A DNA stretch of 64,000 bases from Neurospora intermedia (lineage: Eukaryota > Ascomycota > Sordariomycetes > Sordariales > Sordariaceae), in contig BTPP01000006.1 of NCBI GenBank assembly GCA_037102815.1, positions 682,001 to 746,000 on the forward strand, in the 5' to 3' direction. The notes below the pieces were generated by a model that ran no database searches, was not told where the DNA came from, and was given only the letters and a program-made list of their open reading frames with translations. The translations under genes and the position numbers were made by a program. Positions 1-12,030 of this stretch are shown piece after piece (the stretch's first letter is position 1; each line of letters opens with the position of its first letter).

Positions 1-1373
1 CGCTCAATCGCTGGCTCTTCTCGAGGCCGTTCTCACAATGGATCGATCACCCGGTGCTAGTCTCGCTGGGTTCTGCTGGCTGTCGTTCGCTTGTGATGGC
101 CGCAGAACGTCGAAGACGGGGCGACTAGAATGATGCAGGACGTCGATGGAAGCGTGTGGATGCACGACAAAGATACGGTATGGGTGTGCTTGCTAGGGGG
201 TCCGCGTTGTCATCTGGTGTTCTCACTTGCACTTGGAAGGACAGGTGAAGGAGGGGCGACGCGGACGGGAAGATGGGGTCAAGACGGAGGCGTGACCACC
301 CTCTTGGAGGTGGGACAGACAGGTGGGACACTTGAAGCTACTACTGTACGCAGTGCGGCAGTCGACGTGCAGCATTGCCTGCCGGGACTGCAAGTACCTT
401 GGTGAGGCGGTGACGGTGCCTGTCTCTCTTCTTGCGTCCTGTCCCTGTCCCGAGGGCAGAGGTACCTAGAGGTGACCACTCTTGTTACCTAACCACATAG
501 GCTCAGCCGGAAGCCCGTGCACCATTGTCGGTTTCGATACCAGATGGTCTAGGGTGCTGTTGGAGATCCAAGTGACCTTTTCCGGTCTTGGAGTGCCCTC
601 CTAGTGTGCTCCTGCTCGAACAAGTCGAAACCGTCGCTCTTTTCTCATCATGTCTACTCTCAGCATGAAGGATGGCCACAGCTAGTTTATGAGACCTACG
701 ACGGGTGACCGCATCATTGCACAAAATCCCCGCTTCTCAAATTTCCATCTCGCTTGTGCGGAATAAAGACCAAGCCGATTCTCCATGGGACATGATTACC
801 TTCCGCCATGTTGCCTGGGAAACCTGGGTATCAGCCAAGGTGCTGGCGAGCCTGTGCTCGAAAACGCAATCCAGCCAGTGGTGGACAGTGTTGTAGAGGT
901 TTCACGAACTTAGCCGACATATGTACAGACGTGTGCCGCTTCCTATACTTTACTGTCGCACGCTCAAAGAGGGATAGCTTTTTGCCAACTAAACGTGTTT
1001 CTACGGTACGTAATGCCACGAGGGTACCTGCAGTGGTCTGTTGGCTGTTCCCTATGACAGGTGCTTTTGTTTCATCCAGCTTATGTATGTCCGCCAGTAC
1101 AGTAGTTTGATGTGAGGCGACAGTTTGGGACAGCCAATCAAAGAGTTGTTGTCTTCAAGCATGTACAAACAAACATCTAACCTTCCAGGAGATCAAGGCA
1201 CATATCTCATATGTCCAATTCCCTTCCTCGTGTGTCTCGACTCTACTAGGTACGCCCCAGTATAGTGAGTCAAGCCAGCAGTTCTTCTCATCCTGTCCAT
1301 GATCAAATGCATCTTGATATTACGCATCAAGAACCTCTAGAGCTCCTTTCATACCTACTCTCAACTCAGCCCT
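1..1373. other. Intergenic, no supported gene
   Basis: Only short overlapping frames on both strands, none with a recognisable domain or consistent splice structure. The right part is probably the 3' untranslated region and terminator of the minus-strand glutaminase gene that ends at 1374. No repeat or RNA gene was recognised. Confidence 0.5.
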
Positions 1374-3885
1374 TCAGGAAGGCAGTGCCAACAACGCAAA
1401 TGTCCCGCCTACGACAGGCCTGGCCACAAACGTCGGTCCGTCCTGCGGATACCCACCTGTCTCCGCATCATACAGGTCAGTCATGGCTCGATTCGTTGTC
1501 GTGTTGCCGATCCAATTTGCGAGCTTGTCGATTAGCAGTGCCTTGGTGTCTGGGCTGGCAACTGCCGCCGCAAACATCATCCAGTCTGACTTGGTCCAGG
1601 TGTGGCGTGTATCAAGCGGAACGGCGTATTTCATCGCAATGCTTTGGTAGAATCTAGACTGCATGTCGAAAATCGACTGGTCGACAAAGTTGAGGTCCAA
1701 GAGCTTATCTGCGTATATGTTGTAGAGAAGACCTGTTGTTCTCTGTTAGATACTGCATCGTGCCAAAAGAGTTTACATGCGACACATCAGGAAGCAAGTA
1801 CACAAAGCGAAAGGAGGGAAACATCCTCACCATAGCTCTCCTTGTCACCATAGCTCAAAGTCGTGTGCGGGAGGTCGGTCTCATTGTTGATGGCTAGAAC
1901 CTTCCATTGCTCCAAGTACTCATCTGCGATCGCACCCCAGTTATCGCTGCTGGAAGTTAAATTGGCAATTCTACTCATGGCCTTGAGGCCTATGATGCCT
2001 TTAATGGCCAAGTTCGTTTGATTTCTAGGCAAATTATTTGTCAGTCATATCCAGTACAAAAGTTGAACAGGATGTGAACGTACGCCAAGGTACCGGCAAA
2101 ATCGTCCGTGCTGAGCTGGTTGGACGGGATTAACGAGTCCTCGACCAGGAACTCTGCCCATCGCGAGAGTGTCGGGTAGTGTTTCTCGAGATAGCTGCTG
2201 TCGCCCGTGCGCTCGGCGTAGGCCAGCGTCATGATGACCATGTTTCCGCACTCCTCCAGCGGCATTGGCTCGTCATTGCCAGATGGATAACCTTTCGCAA
2301 CCGGAAAAGTCCCCAGGTCGTGCTCGGCCCATTTGTTCGGGTACGCTCCGCTCTCTTGGTTCTCGAACAAGGGATCAAGCAGGTATCTTGCGAGTGTCGC
2401 ATTCAGGTAAAGCAAAATAGGGTATGCCGGAAATATGACATCAACCGTTTGGATGTCGCTGTTGGAGCTGATTTCTTTCAAGAAGATGTAGGGCTTTGAG
2501 GGCGTGCCGCCGAACTGAAGTGCCCCAAAGCTTTGGCGAACTGAAAGCGTCGTGATTGTCGCGTAATTTTGGCCGCCGACTTTGACGGAGTCCTGCTGAA
2601 TCCTGTTATCTAGTTCACTGCTGTGACTAGTTGCATACTGGTAATCGTCGTAAAAGGCATCAATGGCCCGTTGGTCATCGTGATCGAAGTAGGACTGCCA
2701 CAGTCCAGGGACGGCATCGAGGGTTTTGTTGATGCCTGCGAAGTGGATGACATTGTCTTGAATCAAGCCCAACGTGAAAAGCCGTTCTATATCACTACTC
2801 CCAACGTTGCCAAGGTCGTGGGAGAATCCAAATACCGGCCTAAGATGGTCAGATGTCGTTCGTAACACAGAAATTGAATCTTGTGGCCGGGAACTCACCA
2901 GTTTTCCTGAACAGCTCTGAAAGTGTCGTCTACGGTATTGGTCAGAGTTTGGTTGCTTGCAAACTGACTTCGTACGAGTTGGTCAGAGCCTATTTGCCAA
3001 CTCAGCTGCAGCAGACTGTTAGTTAACTGTATAACCTACTTCACTCGGATTTTCCAGCTTGACTGAATGATTGTACTTACGCCACTGTCGGAACCAGTAG
3101 TAAAGTACCATCTTCCCCAAGCTGCGATCTCGCCATTCTCGCCGTACTCGACTTGCTCAGTCCGTTCGAATGTATGGTAATCCAGCTTGTTGGTTTTGTC
3201 ATGAGCCCAAGTGATCTTCTGGGAAAGATCGCCGCTTGCCCATTCTGTGGGTCATCATTAGCTCGACAGGCAACCACATCAGCAGCACGGAAATGGTGTA
3301 ATATGAAATGAGTACTAACCTCCAGAAACATCCATATATAGCCGGACATCATGAGTCTCTCCGTCGGCAGATTTGGCCTTTGCAGATATGTACGAAAACT
3401 GCTGCGATTGCCTGGAAAGATCATCTGCAAACACCGGAGATAAAAAGGTGACAGTAAGGTTGACTTTGCCGTCCACGTCAAAGACGAATATGCTCTTTGT
3501 TGACGTATACTCCAAGGACACTTGCTTGACGACCGGATTCTGAAAGGCCTTTCCCATCCAGTTGAACACCTTGCCATCGACTGCGACCAGGCCCTGCCAC
3601 CCCAGAATCTGTGTACTATACGAATGCAAGATTTCATTAGTGGGTAATAGCAACGCCAAATGTGCGGACGACTGACACTTACGTCCAGTGTCGTGGCCAG
3701 TTATCCGGAAGCAAGCACTCAGGCTCACATTGTAGCCACGAGTTCAAATATGGTGTCCGCACTGCCATCGGTACCGCCGGGGGCCTCGCAGGTTTATAAG
3801 TTGAGGCATGCACAGTAGCCATTCCGCAACACATTGCAGCCACGATGGCCGCAATCTTCGGATACCACATTGCGAGGAGGACCAT
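1374..3885 (-). CDS. gtaA: Secreted glutaminase, GtaA family
   Basis: Predicted extracellular glutaminase that releases ammonia from L-glutamine for nitrogen nutrition. Seven exons join in frame: 3885-3683, 3615-3320, 3244-3081, 3005-2899, 2839-2084, 2024-1831 and 1732-1374. They give 692 aa, the usual length for fungal GtaA. Every intron has a GT donor (GTAAGT, GTTAGT, GTGAGT, GTACGT or GTGAGG) and an AG acceptor. The first ATG in frame, at 3885, opens a signal peptide of about 27 residues with a hydrophobic core. The mature N-terminus carries the family motif PARPPAVPMAVRTPYLNSWL. Later hallmarks are FGFSHDLGN, the PIFLYL-like stretch before NKWAEHDLGTFP, and the C-terminal TWTKSDWMMFAAA and GGYPQDGPTFVARPVVGG. 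The domain set is that of the family (DUF5127, DUF4965, DUF1793). The gene stands alone, with an intergenic space of about 3 kb upstream. Identity is confident; exact splice sites are inferred. Confidence 0.93.
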
Positions 3886-6800
3886 GAGAGGGTCTCGGAA
3901 AGGCGAATGGCGGACCAAAGAGACGATAAACTCAAGGAGTTGCCCGATGCTTGCGGAGCTACTGACGTGCGTTTCGGAAGTACTAATGCAGGCAGAAGGG
4001 GCTGTCCTGGGTTGACAAATGTGGGAGAGCTGCGAGTTAGGGGTCTGTGAGGGTGGACGGACACAACCCAGATGTTATATGGAAAGGAAGACTAAAGATA
4101 AAATCAGTCGACACGAGCTTGAGAGGTAACGGGACCAAATTTTAATTAGTCATGAGGAGCTGCCAGTCCACATCGTGACAAACAAAAATCATCGTCGATG
4201 CCTGGTTCTCCAACTGGTAGGTTGCCTGAACCAGAATATGACGGGGACAGGTGAGCATAGCGTTGCTATGGTTTGACGGCCATCGAGAAGGTTTGACTCA
4301 AGACATGGATGAAGGCCAGACCTGAACGTCTGTTGATCAAGGTTGTTAGTATAGTATTCCTCCCCAACCGGGCAAGCTTGACCATCGAGGTCGGCACGAG
4401 CATTGTACCCTCCTGCATGATGTCGATGCGCATGCCGTGACTGCGGGAGATCTACAGTAGCATCTTGGCGAAAAAGACATATCCACAACCTCTCACCTAT
4501 AAGGCTCCGAGAAACACCGGAAGATCGACCCGGATAATCCGACTGTGTGCGAAATCAAACGGCATATGTGGAGTAGTCTCAGCTCTCAGACCCACTCCCT
4601 GCTGACTTCCTCCTGGACAAATGCACCAGCAAGTGTCGCCTTGTCTTATAAGTCTACATGCAGCCTGACCTAAGACGGGTCTCAACTTGGCCTATGTACC
4701 TCCGTATCACGATGGGATACCAGGAGAAGACACAAAAGACCAATCGGTTGTCTAGGAATGACCCATGAGCATGCGCTCGCTATAGCAAATCGGGGATATT
4801 CGTCGAAGAGGAGGTTGGAATGTCGACCCTGGGAAGAATAATATGTCTCGTGGGGACTGCTGAATCCAAAAAGTGGGCAATGAGTTCGTGAACCCAAGAG
4901 ACCAAGCGTTGACAACAGCAGTATGACAGCAGGATCCCGAAATCGTTACCTCCTACAAAACGATTGATGAGGAGGCACAAGAAGCACATGGAGAATGGAT
5001 GTGAACACCCGAAAATCATATGTCTGCAGCTATTGCGGTTGTCGTTGTCTGAAGAAGGAAAGTGAACTTGAGAACCTGCTGTACGTGAGAGGTAGAATCT
5101 TTGATGGAAGCTGAACTAACGTATGTAAGCCTGGGCCACCAGTTGATGATCGAATGAGCGGGTAGAAAATTACGAGGATCAAGGTCTCTCAAGGTCACCC
5201 ACGAGAGAATATAATGTAGCCGTGGCTCAGATCAACCGTTGAAAATTAAATTCTTGGTAGGTCGCTAACAAATTAGTAAGGAGTGTGTACAAGATTGAAT
5301 GCGCCCTCTGAACGCGTGTGCAGACATCCAACTAACCCGGCACGTTCAAGGGTACGAGCCTCCAACCAAGCATATTCCGAGGCAGTAGCGCTTGGTAGGG
5401 CGGTGTCCACATTCAAAACCACCCACTGCAGATGTTAGTCTCACAACTTCAATATGTGGTTGTTGATTCGTAACGTTCGAGAATCTCATACATGATGCCG
5501 CGGGGTTTGGACGTTGCACGGTTGAAGGAAAGCTTCCACTTTTGTTGCTCAACTAGTCGGTTGAGATGACTAGCCACGAACCAGGATCGATCTGCCGGTA
5601 CGATGATAGACACGAAGGCTTGCGAGAGCCTCACTGAGGCGGGCAGACGGTGCGTCATGCGTACTGCAATGACACCCAAGTGGTAGGTGTGTCTCGAGTG
5701 TCCGGGTCCTGGCCGTTGTACCAGTCCATCACTCCTTTCGGGTCTGACAGGTGATTCATGCGAGGATATGTGGCTGTTTCTATCGACCGCAAGAGGGTAC
5801 TTGCTTGCGTCTCAAGCTTCGTGTTTCGTCCTGTCTTCTTCTTGTTGCAAAGCTATTGAGTACCGTCGTTGGTCATGATATGCTGGTGCGGTGTGTATGA
5901 GATTCAAATCATGAGACCGAAAGAAACCGGTCAGTTGGGAATTAAGGCAGCGAAGGCTATTTATTGTGCGTCAGATGCATTTTGGAGAAGCGCATGCTGC
6001 GCGGCAGGATTTGAGCCCCCAAAATGATACGCTCAGCCAGGAGTGGCTGGGAAGTTTTGGGATCCTGGACAAGATTGCTGGCTGTTTTGCGACAGAACTC
6101 CATCATATGCGCCTTGTTTAAGGCTGTGTGACGTTCCATTGCCTTGTACACTCACTGTTGGGAACCAATGCTTGGTTGGCTCTCAACAAAATATGTGTAT
6201 GCAGTATTGGAATGAAGTGGGAGTCCGTCATCCTGTGTCTCATTGTCGTAATAGATCTACGCAAACCGACTTCTCTGGAAGGTCGCATGATTTGGGACTG
6301 TGATCGTGGCCAAGATGTACTTGTAGGTCTGGAACAATCCAACCCCCCACAATACTCGACTATCTTCACGGTCCGATTAAGCGAGGAGTTTCATTATACA
6401 ATATTCGTCAGTTGCGTGACCCTTCCTGGAATCAGCAACGAGCCGAACAGTATCGTCGTAAGACACCCCTAAACTTCGGTTAGACGTTGGCATATTGGCT
6501 GTCGGTCACACAAATTCTGACAGCCAATGCATGGCTTCTGAGTCTGGTTATTGGGCAGATCAGGGAACCACAGGGCAGCCGTTCTCGTGACCCCGTATCT
6601 CTTCGAAGAAGAGCCCATCCTTTGAGAGCACAGCTATGCCGGAGTGTCGCCGTGTCACGCGCAAGCTTGAAGCGTTGTTGGCGCCCACCTGCTTTTGGTG
6701 TTACGGACAAACACCTTTCTTATATATCTTGATTCGTCTGCAATATGCTGTTCAGCGTCAACGCGGTCCTTCGATGCATTGTATCCCGAGATTTGGAAGG

Positions 6801-6966
6801 CAGTGCGATGTAGAAGGAGGGCGGAAAGGGCGGTGAATGATACCTATACGCTTATGATGGAAGACGCCGTGGCCGTTCTGATACCGACTTGCGGTGATGT
6901 TTTAACTTGAGAACAACCTGAGCAGTATCGGTCTACAGAATGACGGGCACGGAGTTTTAAAATGGG
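3886..6966. other. Intergenic, 3.1 kb without a supported gene
   Basis: This is the promoter side of the glutaminase gene and the 3' side of the lipase gene. Open frames are under 120 codons on both strands, and none has a recognisable motif or joins plausibly across introns. No tandem repeat or terminal-inverted-repeat element was seen. Confidence 0.45.
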
Positions 6967-8112
6967 TCACAATCCTTCCTTCGCAAGCATGTCGGCAATG
7001 TCGAGATAAAAGGCGATTGCATTAAAACTGGGGTCAGCGGAGTCAGAAAGGCCCCAGAATAAGGGAAGGAAGGTCGAACTGAGCGGTTTGAGAACTTACG
7101 TGGGCGGCCTGCCCATCCACCTTTGCAAGGTGAAGCGGAATCTATTGCTCCAGTTGATAAGATCAAGATGGTTCACGCCAGAGAGCGTTCCTTTGTACGT
7201 GCCCCACTGGCTGCTCTGTACACTGACGAGACCATCATTGGGCCCCTCAATGCCGTGAATAATCCCGTGGGAAAGGCGGAAAGGGCTGAGGAGTGGTGGT
7301 TTCTCATGGACCATGGCTCCGTACGAGAAGTAACGGACCTCGGGGTCATCGGGTGTCTTGGGGTTAAAATCTTCAGTCATGTACCTTTTGGTCAGCTGGT
7401 TGAAAGCGCCCGTCTCGAAGCCGGTGATGCGCTCCCATATGTTGTAAAGACTGGGCAAGCGTTCAGGCCCAATTTCATCCATCAAATAGTCGGCGAAGGT
7501 GCTGCCATGGTGGGGGGTCGCGACGGTGACGAGCGACTTGACCCTTACACCGGCGGGTTTAAGCTGCGAGATCATATATCGAGCATCCAAACCGCCCATA
7601 CTGTGTGCTATGATGTTAACGCTCTTTCCCTGGGCCCGGGCTTCAATGCCACGGGCTAGCTCGGCCGCACGCTGCTCGACCGAGCTGCTTGGAGGGACGG
7701 TGGTGGTAATGACCTCACAATTCCTCCTGCTAAGCGCGTCTTTGATGCCGTGCCAGTAGTGGATAGAAGGCAGAAAAGAGCCGGCAAGCTTTAGTTCAGC
7801 AAAGCCAAGAAGGCCATGGGCCAGAACAATGGGGTTTTCGGGTGTTTCTGGAACAGTCAGTGACGTGTGCTCTATTTGTTTGGACGGAGAAGCTCGGAAC
7901 TCACCATACTGGTCTCTGAGGATGGCATAGTCGTCTACAATCTCCTTGCCCAGGTACTCCTTGGGCGCAAACTTGTTGCGTGGATCCAGGCTTTGGCGGC
8001 GACAAGTCGATGACGCTCCAAAATAGCGCCTGGGTGTTGGTGTAACTTTTAGATTGAGCATCCTTTGCGCGGGCACCGCCACTGCTACGATGACGGCTTT
8101 CCCTGCCTCCAT
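6967..8112 (-). CDS. Triacylglycerol lipase-like serine hydrolase
   Basis: Alpha/beta hydrolase predicted to cleave lipid esters. The exons 8112-7905, 7847-7100 and 7027-6967 give 338 aa. The oxyanion-hole strand reads PIVLAHGLLGF, the nucleophile elbow is NIIAHSMGGLDARYM with catalytic Ser in HSMGG, and a late GPNDGLVSVQSSQWG followed by GVNHLDLINW supplies the acid and histidine. The last exon (19 codons) encodes FNAIAFYLDIADMLAKEGL, a tail I associate with fungal homologues; the donor is a perfect CAC|GTAAGT. The first intron (7848-7904, 57 nt) is a multiple of three and has no stop, so a naive translation keeps 19 extra residues between RDQY and ETPENPIVLAHG. The Ala/Val-rich, basic N-terminus could be a mitochondrial presequence; there is no classic secretion signal. 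Substrate is unknown. Confidence 0.88.
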
Positions 8113-9979
8113 GCTGCTTCAACACTGCAATGCGCTCTGCAATGCGCTGTCTTTCGGTCGAGTGTGCCGGTCGCAGAGAACTTGATCGATGCTTGGCTAC
8201 TATCACGCCTGGTGGTGTTCGCCGGGGTGGCAACGAAGCGAGCTCAACGCGATATTGATTCTAGATCTTGTTGTCTTGCGCTGAGCGAGGGCGTAATCAC
8301 GGTGAGAGACCAACAAAAGGAACTGGAAAAAAAAGTCGATGACCAAATCCAGGGCACAACTTGAACCAGCAAGGCACAAGTGGGATACTAATGATAAAAT
8401 GACAGCGACACGGCTACCTCTTCTAGTGTGCAGTGTACTAGTGTACCTTACCTTACTTGGCTACAAGAATACCGAACTGGAGGAAGGCACAAGGGCGCAA
8501 ATGTCCAGCCTGGTGTTGGTGCCCTGAAAAAGGAAAGCTCTGCAAGCCACGGTCTTTGTCATTGGACGGTAGACTCATTATTACGGGGCGTCGATTGTTC
8601 GAGGCCAGGAAGGGGCGAGCGACCTGGTGAACATGATGACGACGGGATGTGGCTTGACGCCGACGCTGGCAAAGTCACCCAGGGTACACTAGAGGTATAC
8701 TACACTATTTGGTGTACATTATGACAGGACTTGCAGGCAGCCTGTCAGTTCCAGGTTGGTAGGAATCAGATATAGCTTAGTTGCATCAGACGACACTTGC
8801 CTGAGTGGCTCGGACTGATCAGGAACCAAAAATCATTAGGTGAACAGTTGGTTCGTGCCCTTGAGGTTCCTTCTTCCTCCTTCTCTTAGGTTGTCCTGCA
8901 ACACGGGCAACATCCGACTTCCCCGGCGGGGTCTCCATTCCAACCTCCACTTGCACCTACCTCTCCTAGATGGGCACGGTTGTACCGCGCTTAAGGGCGT
9001 TTGGCTCGGTTAAACAGATCAATGGCATGTGAGCGTCCCGGTGTCGACACTATTGATCGTCATTGGTAGTCTGCCGCGTTAGCACCAGGGCAGCAACAAG
9101 CCCCCTATTGGCCAGTTGAGACGCTGTCACAAAGACTGTAACCCTTTGCCGACCAACACCAACCAACGTCCACCAGCCTTCATGCAACCAAGCATTCACA
9201 TCCCGCGTCTCGTGCAGGAAAAGACATGGGCTTGGAGGGCTCGGCTAGGCAGAGAGATGTCTTGACTGTGCACCATGCGTGGAATCAGCATACGCCGATA
9301 CAACGCTGTGGCCGATCCAACGCCTTCACGGCAGTGGTTGCGAATGGCATCAAAACAAGCGCGACCAGACGGTCAGACAGACCCATCTCCAATGCCCCTT
9401 GGGCCCCCAAACCCCACTTCACTGCAGTGTTCGCTGTTGGCTACCCTCTTGACCATGCCACTCAGTGTGTCTACGTCGGAGCGTTGATTTCGCATGCAAT
9501 GGCCGGCCGGGACTTCATTTTCAACCAAGATTCTTTCGCGTGTCATGATGCTCCCTGCTACTGACGGACGAGTATGAGACACATATGTACAAGTCATTTT
9601 ACAGAAAGAGCCAAGGTTTCTGCGATTGGAGAACACAACATCAAGAGTTATTGACCATGGCAATACTACACTGTAAGGTGCTGGCAAACATGGTTGAAAC
9701 AAACAACGGCCCGGCACTCATTCACTAGTTACTATACAGGTGGCGTCTTGTTCGTACTGTGTCGGCAGCAGGTGCGCTCCTGGCTGATCGGCAATCTGCC
9801 ATCTTCACCTTTTGGTTCTCCTCTCGAACATGGACCTTAAGCGCCCGGTACCATGGGGTTCCAGTTTGTCGGGTCAGTGTCGAGACGAGGCTGGAAAGGC
9901 ATCCTGACGAATTGGCTCGTGGGATGGGTACTGGGTTGAGGATATATCTCTGCGATGGGCGCGCCACCGCCCGACGGCT
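8113..9979. other. Intergenic between divergent genes
   Basis: Shared upstream region of the lipase (-) and the RTA1-like gene (+). It contains several copies of a TAGTGTAC/GTACACTA motif (about 8432-8446, 8684-8691 and 8709-8718) in opposite orientations, perhaps the ends of a degraded repeat. No coding region is supported. Confidence 0.45.
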
Positions 9980-11422
9980 ATGTTTATGTCGCTTCCTAGT
10001 CGCATGTCGTCCATCCCGTATGTCGACCCGGCATTCAACTCTGTCAACATCGATGAGCACACAGGCGGCTCCAAATCTGACAAGATGTTGACCGCCCGAG
10101 ACTGCAGTTCCGACACATCATGTCCCATCCCCAGTGGCTTCTTGTCATACCAGACATCCCCTGCCAGTACTGCTTTTATGCTTGCTGCGTTCGCCGCCCT
10201 GATCCCTATCAACATATTCACCGGTGTCCGCTACAAAACGCCCCTTTATGCCGTATTGGCCACGCTTGGTCTACTTCTTGAGGTTGTGGGTCATGCTGGG
10301 AAAATACTGCTGCGGTCGAACCCTGCCAGCGAAGGCCGTTTCCTCCTATATATGATAGGGACACTGTGGGGACCGACATTCATCAGCGCCGCCGTCTACC
10401 TGGTTCTCCCACATGTCATGGTCATCTATGGCGAGCAGTTCAGTCTTATCCATGAGCCCATCTACTGTAATATTGTATTTGTGGCGCTCGACATCTTCAC
10501 CTTGGCCTTCCAGTCCATCGGGATTGCTCTATCGGCTACGAGCGATACCGAGCTTGAGGTACGTGTTGATACTCTGAAACCCCGGCGGTGGCACCTGAAC
10601 AGCGGCTCGCTAACCCAGCAACTGCAGAGACATCAGGGATTGAACATCCTGTTGACAGGATTGGCCTTACAGTTGACAAGTCTTACCCTCTTCTTGGGTG
10701 GCTACTGGTACTTCCGGCTTAAACTATCCCATCGCCGGTTTATCTTCGACCCTACGTTTTCTATGGTCTACTTGTCTTCCTACTTCAAAAAGTTTCTTCT
10801 TTGTAAGTTGCGGGCCTTCCCCTTGTGTTACAGAAACAAAGCCTAATTAACAACTATAACAGGCGTACAAGCAGCCTCAGTGCTTCTGCTAGTAAGAGCA
10901 GCTATACGATTGGCTGCTTTTACTGGAGGACTCGCCAGCGGCCTCGTGCAATCCCAAATCGTCTCGCTGGTACTTGATGATACCCTCGTACTTGTCGCCG
11001 CTATGATTCTCTCCGTGGCACCCGTCGGGAGGGCCTTTGGATCATCTTGGGCTGAGACTGCCCCGTTCACGCTTGCAAGCGATGAGTCAGATCTGCCGCT
11101 ACGCAACTGGCGGCCATCGACAAGCCAGCACAGAAAGAGAGCCATCTCACACCCATTTCCAGCATCTCCCATGATTGCGCAACCATCTCCGCGGTCATAC
11201 CATTCCATATATTCGCAAATCCCCCCTCCACCGTTGGCATCGCCGCAAGACAAGCGCGTGTATCAGCGGGCTCCCTACGAGATTACCCCGGTACAGGTTG
11301 TACCTTACGTGCCCAGCGAAGCGGGAAGCCCGCCCCTTTCAGGATCTATGCCGGCGGACACGCCGAGGAGAACGCCTCGAGAGGCGCAGAAGCTTGTTGA
11401 CCCTGATGCACTTTGGAGCTAA
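9980..11422 (+). CDS. RTA1-like seven-helix membrane protein
   Basis: Fungal RTA1/RTM1 family; yeast members are linked to 7-aminocholesterol and toxicant resistance and to lipid export. Exon 1 (9980-10802) and exon 2 (10863-11422) join through GTAAGT...AACAG to give 460 aa. After a 50-residue soluble head come repeated hydrophobic helices. They include a GVRYKTPLYAVLATLGLLLE segment, VVGHAGKILLRSNP and YMIGTLWGPTFISAAVYLVL, which match the family's helices 2-4. The VRAAIRLAAFTGG and SLVLDDTLVLVAAMILSVAP helices close the domain. A second candidate in-frame intron (10559-10618, 60 nt, GTACGT donor) would shorten the loop after SDTELE. The last 110 residues are a Pro/Ser-rich cytoplasmic tail without recognised domain. 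The conserved acidic residue usually found in helix 6 appears to be replaced (LVQSQIVSLVLDD). Substrate cannot be predicted. Confidence 0.82.
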
Positions 11423-11699
11423 CTGCAGGTCCTTACTCTGCTGCTTCTACCCCAATTTTACCTTGAGCATCATCTGCTTAAGAGACCGGACGGCTTCGGC
11501 AAATTTATGTGGTGTGTCCGCGTTCTGTGTCTGATCACTTCGATTTCTCGTGTCGAAGTTGAACTTGCTTTTTGGCGGCATACTCAAGGTCGACCTGGAT
11601 GGGTCGGTACAAATGTTTACCAGTTATTCTTCTACTTTCTCGCTCCCCTGTTTTCTTTTCTCTCCTTTCTCTTACTTCCCTTTCTCTTTTTTTTTTCTT

Positions 11700-11733
<34 letters not shown>

Positions 11734-12030
11734 GGGGGGGGGGGGGGTTCAGTTTTTGTTCTTTCATCATGATACCACTCCTTTGTACGCGGCGTTGTGG
11801 CTAAGAGATACTTGTAAATACATTGTTTTTCCTCTGGACCAACGTCACGGTTATGGTCAACCTAAATAACCGAACATGGTCTGCGCTCTACACGTGCTGT
11901 TGAACTGATTGCGAAACCTGAAAAGCCCACGGCGATCACAGTGCCTAGCTAGCCCGCCCCATATTTCCTTACAGGACCTGAACAACTCGAATAATAGTAC
12001 GCGCTCATACATTGCTCATGTGCCACATCA
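11423..12030. other. Convergent intergenic region with T/G homopolymer
   Basis: Lies between the ends of the RTA1-like gene (+) and the rhomboid gene (-). It holds a pyrimidine-rich stretch leading to a long T run and a G run (listed separately). No gene. Confidence 0.6.
11702..11747. repeat. T31-G15 homopolymer junction
   Basis: A run of 31 T (11702-11732) is followed directly by 15 G (11733-11747), preceded by about 60 bp of C/T-rich sequence. It lies 3' of the RTA1-like gene, outside coding sequence. Length should be treated as approximate because such runs are prone to polymerase slippage and assembly error. Confidence 0.9.
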
